A program made the position numbers and the translations under genes. A stretch of DNA of 10,950 nucleotides from Acidimicrobiaceae bacterium (lineage in GTDB: Bacteria > Actinomycetota > Acidimicrobiia > Acidimicrobiales > Salinilacustritrichaceae): positions 22,287 through 33,236 of the forward strand of contig DMTU01000149.1 in NCBI GenBank assembly GCA_003476595.1, in the 5' to 3' direction. The notes beneath the pieces were generated by a model. That model was not told the DNA's origin. It did no database searches and saw only the letters and a list, made by a program, of their open reading frames with translations. Below, one piece after another: positions 6,879-10,950 of this stretch. Position 1 is the first letter of the stretch, and every line of letters starts with the position of its first letter.

Positions 6879-7487
6879 TCAGGTGGCGGGGTAGCCGTCG
6901 CCCTGCAGGAGGCGAGCCAGGTGCGCGGCGTTGGCGGCAGCCGTCTTGTTGGTGGCGGCGGTGACCTCCGGCGTGGGCTCCTTGTCCTTGTAGTCGATGC
7001 CGTGCATGGCCTCGCCGACCCAGTAGGTGACGCCGCCGGCGGGGATCGTGAAGCCGACGTCGTTGAGGGCCTGGAACAGCTCGGCGGAGACGTGGTGGGC
7101 GCCGTCCTCGTTGCCGACGACGGCGGCGATGGCCACCTTGTCGTAGCTGATCATCCGGCCCCGATCGTCCTCCTCGCCGAGGAAGGCGTCCATGCGCTCG
7201 AGCACCCGCTTGACGACCGACGACGGCTGGCCGAGCCAGATGGGAGTGCCGAGCACCAGGATGTCGGCGTCGAGGATCTGACGGCGCAGCGCCGGCCACT
7301 CGTCACCGTCGCCCTCGTCGGAGGACACCCCGGGCTTGATGTCGAGGTCGGCGACCCGGACGATGGGTCCGGTCTCGACGTCGAGGCTGCGCAGCTCGTC
7401 GAGCACCTGGGTGAGCATGAGCTCGGTGCTGGACTCGGCGGCGCCGGGCTTGAGTGTGCAGTTGAGTGCGATCGCTCGGAGGGTCAT
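6879..7487 (-). CDS. NAD(P)H-dependent FMN reductase / flavodoxin-fold protein
   Basis: A 202-residue flavodoxin-fold protein of the NADPH-dependent FMN reductase family, expected to bind FMN and reduce flavin, quinone or similar substrates in the cytosol. The N-terminal strand IALNCTLKPGAAESSTE (6-22) is where the phosphate-binding loop of the family sits. ILVLGTPIWLGQPSSVVKRV (76-95) is the strongest family signature. AIAAVVGNEDGAHH (119-132) is the next flavin-contacting loop. GVTYWVG (152-158) fits the last strand. Length is usual for the family. It lies between the lytic-transglycosylase lipoprotein and the SDR on the same strand, with gaps of 55 and 52 bp. A pairing with the SDR in redox metabolism is possible but not shown. 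The ATG at 7487 has only a weak AGGG ahead of it. Confidence 0.88.
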   Translation of the reverse strand: MTLRAIALNCTLKPGAAESSTELMLTQVLDELRSLDVETGPIVRVADLDIKPGVSSDEGDGDEWPALRRQILDADILVLGTPIWLGQPSSVVKRVLERMDAFLGEEDDRGRMISYDKVAIAAVVGNEDGAHHVSAELFQALNDVGFTIPAGGVTYWVGEAMHGIDYKDKEPTPEVTAATNKTAAANAAHLARLLQGDGYPAT

Positions 7488-7542
7488 GGACCCAGCCCTA
7501 CCCGGCGGACCTGCCTCTGCGACGCGGGGTCAGCTGGTCCGG

Positions 7543-8556
7543 TCAGGTGGTCGCGGTGCCGAGGTGGTGACCGGGGTTGCGGCCCAGGTGCTCGGCGACC
7601 GGCACGCGCTCGTAGGACTCGAAGCCGACCGGCAGCCAGACGTCGCCCATCGTGGACAGGTAGACGATCTCCCACTGGTGGTAGCCGCGGTAGGCGTTGG
7701 GGTCCTGGGCCATGACCGAGGCGTAGTGCTTCACGCCGCGCACGTAGCGGTCGCTGTGGTTGTAGTTCCACAGGGCGTTGTCGATCTCGCCACGGCCGCC
7801 GCCGTTGTGGGCGAGGTAGCGGGCGGCGCCCATGATGGCGTCGTGGTAGTCGTTCACGTCGCCGCCGTCGCCGAAGGCGGCCCAGGTGGCCGGCATGAAC
7901 TGCATCGGTCCCTGCGCGCCGGCGACGGACACGCCGCGGATGCGGCCCATGCCGGTCTCGACGAGGTTGACGGCGGCGAGGATCTCCCAGGGCACGCCGA
8001 AGGTGGCCTCCGCCTCCTGGTAGTAGGCGAGCAGCTCCTCCGCGGGTGGCGGCTCGACGATGCGCCATGCGGGCAGGGCATCGGACAGCGTGCGGTGCAT
8101 GCTTCGGAACTCCCGACGAGCGGCGACGTTGGCGGTCGCCGCGGCGCGGTAGGGCTCGGGCAGCGCGGCGGTGACCTCGGCCTCCCAGTCCGGGGTCCGG
8201 GCCAGCTGGCGGTACAGCAGCTGCTGCTCGAAGGCGGCCCGGTCGAGCACGTCGACGGGGGTGGCCGGATCCCGGATGGCCGCCTCGGCCCGGGCCAGGC
8301 GCTCGGTCATCTGGGCCGGGGTGGCAGCCGGGTCGGGCGTGGCGTCGGGTGCGGCCGCCGCCGGGGTGGTGTCGGCGGTCGGCTCCGGCGCGACCGTGGT
8401 CGTCGTCGCCGGGGGCTCCGTGGTGGTGGTGCTGGGCGCCGGCGTCGCCTCCGTGGTGGCGTCGCTGCTGCGCTCCACGTCGCTGGTGTCGCTGCCGCAG
8501 GCGGCAAGGATCAGGCTCGTCGCCGCGGCGAGCCCCAGCAGGCGTCGTCGTCGCAT
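7543..8556 (-). CDS. Lipoprotein with lytic transglycosylase (SLT/MltB-like) domain
   Basis: A 337-residue exported protein. Residues 1-20 are a lipoprotein signal: Arg-rich start, hydrophobic core and lipobox LAAC with Cys20 as the lipidation site. Residues 21-80 form a Thr/Pro/Ala-rich flexible linker. A helical region follows to about 170, and from about 176 a lytic-transglycosylase-like domain: PWEILAAVNLVETGMGR (189-205) with Glu200 in the catalytic position, AGAQGPMQFMPATW (212-225) as the substrate-groove motif and ALWNYNHSDRYV (261-272). It should cleave the glycan strands of peptidoglycan at the outer face of the membrane. A ribosome site is not clear; instead a TACCGT -10-like element ends 6 nt before the ATG. 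The gene follows the PP2C phosphatase by 50 bp on the same strand. Confidence 0.92.
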   Translation of the reverse strand: MRRRRLLGLAAATSLILAACGSDTSDVERSSDATTEATPAPSTTTTEPPATTTTVAPEPTADTTPAAAAPDATPDPAATPAQMTERLARAEAAIRDPATPVDVLDRAAFEQQLLYRQLARTPDWEAEVTAALPEPYRAAATANVAARREFRSMHRTLSDALPAWRIVEPPPAEELLAYYQEAEATFGVPWEILAAVNLVETGMGRIRGVSVAGAQGPMQFMPATWAAFGDGGDVNDYHDAIMGAARYLAHNGGGRGEIDNALWNYNHSDRYVRGVKHYASVMAQDPNAYRGYHQWEIVYLSTMGDVWLPVGFESYERVPVAEHLGRNPGHHLGTATT

Positions 8557-8562
8557 GGGCCC

Positions 8563-8568
8563 ACGGTA
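8563..8568 (-). promoter_or_regulatory. Candidate -10 for a leaderless lipoprotein transcript
   Basis: TACCGT on the minus strand fits TANNNT, followed by 6 nt and the ATG of the lipoprotein gene. This is the same geometry as at the SDR gene and suggests that this gene has its own promoter rather than depending only on the phosphatase transcript. Confidence 0.4.
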
Positions 8569-8606
8569 GGGGCGCTGCCGTGGAGTTCCTCGGCGGGGCC
8601 CGCTGG

Positions 8607-10175
8607 TCAGACGCGGAAGGCCAGCATGGCGGTGTCGTCCCTGACGCCGTTGCCGAGCATGGCCGCCGCCAGCCCGTCGAGGATGTCGTCGACGCTGCCG
8701 TCGAGGCGGCTGGCCGCGTCCCGCAGGCGCTCCAGGCCGACCTCGATGCTCTCGCCGCGGCGCTCGTAGAGGCCGTCGGTGAACAGCACCACGACGCTGC
8801 CGTGGGGGATCGTGGTGCGCTTGACGGGGAAGGTGGGCTCGTCCAGGAAGCCGATCGGCGGACCAGGCGAGACGCGCAGGAACCGGGTCTCGTCGGGGCT
8901 GATCAGCAGCGGGGCGGGGTGGCCTGCGCTGGCGAAGCAGATCGTGCGAGCCACGGGGTCGACGTTGCCGCACAGCATGGTGACGAAGTCGCCACGGATG
9001 TGCTCGAGCTTGTTGACGGCCCCCAGGATCTCGGCCGGGTCGGTGCTCTGCCCGGCCACGGCGTGGGTGGCGTAGCGCATGGCGGCCATGACCGCGGCCG
9101 CCTTGACGCCACGGCCGACCACATCGCCGACCACGACGGTGAACGTGCCGTCGCCGTCGTTGATGACGTCGTACCAATCGCCGCCGATGTCGGTGCCCTC
9201 GGCCCCGGCGAAGTAGCGGGCGGCGACCTCGATGTCCTCGAGGCGGTCGAGGTGGGTGGGCAGCAGGCTGTGCTGCAGGGTGTGGGCGATGGCGTGCTCG
9301 CGCTGGTACAGCGCATGGAGCTCCTCGCCGAACGCCTCGGCGTCGAGACGGCGGCGGTGCACGCTCTCGACGAGGACGGCGGCGATCGTGCCGAGGATCA
9401 GTCCGGCGACAGCGGTGAACCACGGCAGGACAGCCAGGAGGCCGCCCCCGAGGTTCCCTGCGGGAGACACGACGAAGAGCAGCTGGTTGTCGCCGAATGG
9501 GAGCGTGCGGGTGGCCCGCCGTCCGTCGATCGGGAGGTCGGGTGTCGTCGAGGTGATGAGGTCGGCGTCGTCCTCGTCGTCGCCGAGGTAGATGGCCAGG
9601 TCGACCGCGTTGAACGCCTCGCCCGTGCGCTCGCCGGTGATGCGTGGACCGCGCAGGATGCGCTTGCCCACGACGACCAGGTCGGTGCCGGAGACCTCCC
9701 GCGAGTACACGATGCGACGGTTCGGACCGTCGAGCACCGCGGTCACGTGGACGTCTTCGCTGGCGGCGTCGATGAGGGCGTCGATCCGGTCCTGCGGTAG
9801 ACGGAGCGCCTCGTCGCCGAGGTGGACCAGCTCGTCCCCGGTCGGGGCTTCCAGCACGGCGATGGCGGCGAACTGGTCCTGGGATGCCTCCGCGGCGCCT
9901 TCGGCCTCCAGGTCGCTGGCGAGCTCCTCGGCGATCCGGACTGGGTCGCCGTCGACGAGCTCCACGACCCGGGCGATCTCGTGCACGGTCGCGACGACCC
10001 CGGGGATCGATGCCTGCAGCACCGCGGTCGCCTCCTCCGCCTGCTGCTGGAGGAGACGCTCCTCGTTGGCGTCGTGGGCTCGCTGCGCCGCGAACGTCAG
10101 GGCCACCGTGATGGTGAGCGCGAGCACGATCACCACGAGGGTGGCGCGACCGATGCGTGGGAGGCCGGACGGCAC
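8607..10175 (-). CDS. SpoIIE/RsbU-type PP2C phosphatase with membrane-bound sensor
   Basis: A 522-residue membrane protein. Helix 1 (residues 11-30) and helix 2 (about 246-270) bracket an extracellular region of about 215 residues. Its last part, FNAVDLAIYLGDDEDD followed by a TLPFGDNQLLFVVSP strand, recalls double-PAS/CHASE-type sensor domains. The cytoplasmic SpoIIE domain begins after a short linker helix: LQHSLLP (300-306), GTDIGGDWYDV (327-337), VVVGDVVGRGVKAA (347-360), FASAGHPAP (414-422), LFTDGLYERR (464-473) and VRDDTAML (511-518). The metal-binding Asp positions of the family are kept, so it should be an active Ser/Thr phosphatase that dephosphorylates a STAS-domain antagonist. It starts with GTG 36 bp after the RsbW-like gene, so the two are probably co-transcribed. 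No STAS protein or sigma factor is in the window. Confidence 0.92.
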   Translation of the reverse strand: MPSGLPRIGRATLVVIVLALTITVALTFAAQRAHDANEERLLQQQAEEATAVLQASIPGVVATVHEIARVVELVDGDPVRIAEELASDLEAEGAAEASQDQFAAIAVLEAPTGDELVHLGDEALRLPQDRIDALIDAASEDVHVTAVLDGPNRRIVYSREVSGTDLVVVGKRILRGPRITGERTGEAFNAVDLAIYLGDDEDDADLITSTTPDLPIDGRRATRTLPFGDNQLLFVVSPAGNLGGGLLAVLPWFTAVAGLILGTIAAVLVESVHRRRLDAEAFGEELHALYQREHAIAHTLQHSLLPTHLDRLEDIEVAARYFAGAEGTDIGGDWYDVINDGDGTFTVVVGDVVGRGVKAAAVMAAMRYATHAVAGQSTDPAEILGAVNKLEHIRGDFVTMLCGNVDPVARTICFASAGHPAPLLISPDETRFLRVSPGPPIGFLDEPTFPVKRTTIPHGSVVVLFTDGLYERRGESIEVGLERLRDAASRLDGSVDDILDGLAAAMLGNGVRDDTAMLAFRV

Positions 10176-10211
10176 GGGAGGGCGGTTCTCTTCGGGTCGG
10201 GGGACGGCGGG

Positions 10212-10643
10212 CTACGAGGCCGGGTCGAGGCGACGGGTGCAGCGCACGTGCACGGCACCGCCGGAGCTGTCGACGGCGAGCGAATCGGTGTAGGCGCGCA
10301 CGATCATGAGGCCGCGCCCACCGCCCCGCAGCGGATCGTCGAGGTCCCAGTGGCGGATGTCGGCGATGCCGGCGGGCAGGCGGTTGGACACCCGGAGGTG
10401 GAGCATCCGGTCCTCGATCTCGGCCCGGACCTCGGCGTCTGGTTCGTTCTTGGGTGCGCCGTCGAGGGCGTTGGAGACCAGCTCGCTGACGACCACCGAC
10501 ATGTCCTCGAGCAGCTCGACGTCGGTCGTGGTCTGCCGCAGCCAGGTGTCGAAGGCCTGGCGCGCGGAGATGATCGATCCCGGACCGTCGCTGAGGCGCC
10601 ACGCGAACTCTCGCGTGCGCTCGGTCGCACCGTCTGCATGCAC
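10212..10643 (-). CDS. RsbW-like ATP-binding protein (HATPase_c_2)
   Basis: A 143-residue single-domain GHKL ATPase of the anti-sigma/serine-kinase type (RsbW/SpoIIAB-like). The N box is MSVVVSELVSNALDGA (48-63) with Glu54 and Asn58. The later Gly-rich motif is RGGGRGLMIVRAYTDSL (106-122). The usual Asp-x-Gly of the G1 box appears as Asn87-Arg-Leu in RVSNRLP, which may weaken ATP binding or mark a subfamily. Expected role: phosphorylate a STAS antagonist and/or hold a sigma factor, with the adjacent phosphatase acting in reverse. The start is GTG at 10643, supported by a very strong GGAGGAGGG site 8 nt upstream. An ATG four bases later is in another frame. The gene is 124 bp beyond the end of the thioesterase gene and 36 bp before the phosphatase. 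Confidence 0.88.
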   Translation of the reverse strand: MHADGATERTREFAWRLSDGPGSIISARQAFDTWLRQTTTDVELLEDMSVVVSELVSNALDGAPKNEPDAEVRAEIEDRMLHLRVSNRLPAGIADIRHWDLDDPLRGGGRGLMIVRAYTDSLAVDSSGGAVHVRCTRRLDPAS

Positions 10644-10651
10644 TCGGATCG

Positions 10652-10660
10652 CCCTCCTCC
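10652..10660 (-). promoter_or_regulatory. Strong ribosome binding site of the RsbW-like gene
   Basis: GGAGGAGGG on the minus strand, 8 nt before the GTG start at 10643-10641. It is the best Shine-Dalgarno match in the window and confirms the GTG over the out-of-frame ATG close by. Confidence 0.75.
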
Positions 10661-10707
10661 GGTCGGAGCGGACGCCCCCTCCCAGGGAGCCCTTCGACCA
10701 GCGGGCA

Positions 10708-10713
10708 AGCGTA
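10708..10713 (-). promoter_or_regulatory. Possible -10 element for the RsbW-like/phosphatase operon
   Basis: TACGCT on the minus strand fits TANNNT and ends 64 nt before the GTG of the RsbW-like gene, within the 124-bp gap after the thioesterase gene. No convincing -35 element is present, so this is weak. Confidence 0.2.
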
Positions 10714-10767
10714 CGGCATGGGGGTACTCGGCCCGGAACCGCCGTGGACGCGGGAGCGTCGGCGCCC

Positions 10768-10950
10768 TCAGTGGCGCATCTGGCGGATGAGCCCCTCCTG
10801 CACGACGGACGCCACGAGGTTCCCGTCGAGGTCCCAGAGGTGGCCCCGCGCCAGTCCCCGGCCGCCGGTGGCGGTGGGCGTGTCCTGGTCGTAGAGGAGC
10901 CACTCGTCGGCCCGGAACGGGCGGTGGAACCACATGGCGTGGTCCAGGCT
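10768..10950 (-). CDS. Acyl-CoA thioesterase II (TesB-type), C-terminal end only
   Basis: The last 60 residues and stop codon of a gene whose start lies beyond the right edge. The fragment opens with SLDHAMWFHRPFRADEWLLY, closely matching the C-terminal hotdog half of TesB-type thioesterases. It continues with GGRGLARGHLWD and LVASVVQEGLIRQMR, which is how these proteins usually end. The Asp in LDHAMWFH is the residue commonly kept in the family's active site. The enzyme hydrolyses acyl-CoA to free acid and CoA in the cytosol. Full-length members have about 280-290 residues, so roughly four-fifths is missing. It is on the same strand as the RsbW-like gene but separated by 124 bp, so co-transcription is not certain. 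Confidence 0.87.
   Translation of the reverse strand, partial: SLDHAMWFHRPFRADEWLLYDQDTPTATGGRGLARGHLWDLDGNLVASVVQEGLIRQMRH

Noticed and set aside
6871..6883. CCTGA/TCAGG small hairpin at the end of the flavin-reductase-like gene
   Set aside because: The stem has only five pairs, overlaps the stop codon and lacks a T-tract; too weak to call a terminator.
10679..10689. CTCCCAGGGAG near-palindrome upstream of the RsbW-like gene
   Set aside because: The arms are only 5 bp with a one-base centre and GC-only context, so it cannot form a hairpin and is likely chance.
8557..10719. Open frame extending the lipoprotein frame upstream through the phosphatase and ATPase genes
   Set aside because: Only the part from the ATG at 8556 has a signal peptide and family motifs. 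The upstream part is low-complexity Arg/Pro/Gly sequence in a shadow frame of two clear genes.
9822..10790. 322-codon plus-strand open frame opposite the ATPase and phosphatase starts
   Set aside because: No domain is visible and it overlaps two better-supported genes.

Overview
The window is gene-dense, very GC-rich bacterial chromosome with typical actinobacterial families: a large LuxR regulator of the LAL type, SpoIIE/RsbU phosphatase plus RsbW-like ATPase, a DUF4242 protein, and acyl-CoA dehydrogenase-like and flavin-reductase-like enzymes. Two genes also look leaderless. The best guess is a soil or aquatic actinobacterium, possibly of the class Acidimicrobiia, but the sequence holds no rRNA or other marker to settle this.

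Left part (1-2247, all minus strand, read right to left): a three-gene cassette in the order DUF4242 protein, acyl-CoA dehydrogenase-family flavoprotein, MFS transporter. The gaps are 28 bp and then an 8-bp overlap, so this is probably one operon. The MFS gene runs off the window edge. The cassette is transcribed divergently, across a 185-bp intergenic region (2248-2432), from a 1132-residue LAL-type regulator (2433-5831, plus strand). That regulator has an N-terminal nucleotide-cyclase-like domain that appears catalytically decayed. The shared intergenic region holds a strong hairpin and two related short motifs, so the regulator may control the cassette, itself, or both.

Middle and right part (5855-10950, all minus strand): from right to left, the C-terminal end of a TesB-type acyl-CoA thioesterase, an RsbW-like ATPase, a membrane-anchored PP2C phosphatase with an extracellular sensor region, a lipoprotein with a lytic-transglycosylase domain, an NAD(P)H-dependent FMN reductase-like protein, and a short-chain dehydrogenase. 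The ATPase and phosphatase pair (36-bp gap) resembles the two enzymatic halves of a partner-switching stress pathway, but no STAS antagonist or sigma factor is present here. The short-chain dehydrogenase and the regulator converge with a 23-bp gap that carries an inverted repeat.

No stretch of more than 300 bp lacks a gene. I saw no tRNA, rRNA, CRISPR array, insertion sequence or phage gene. Nothing here is clearly a new system. The items most worth a second look are the decayed-cyclase LAL regulator facing an oxidoreductase/transporter cassette, and the orphan partner-switching pair.
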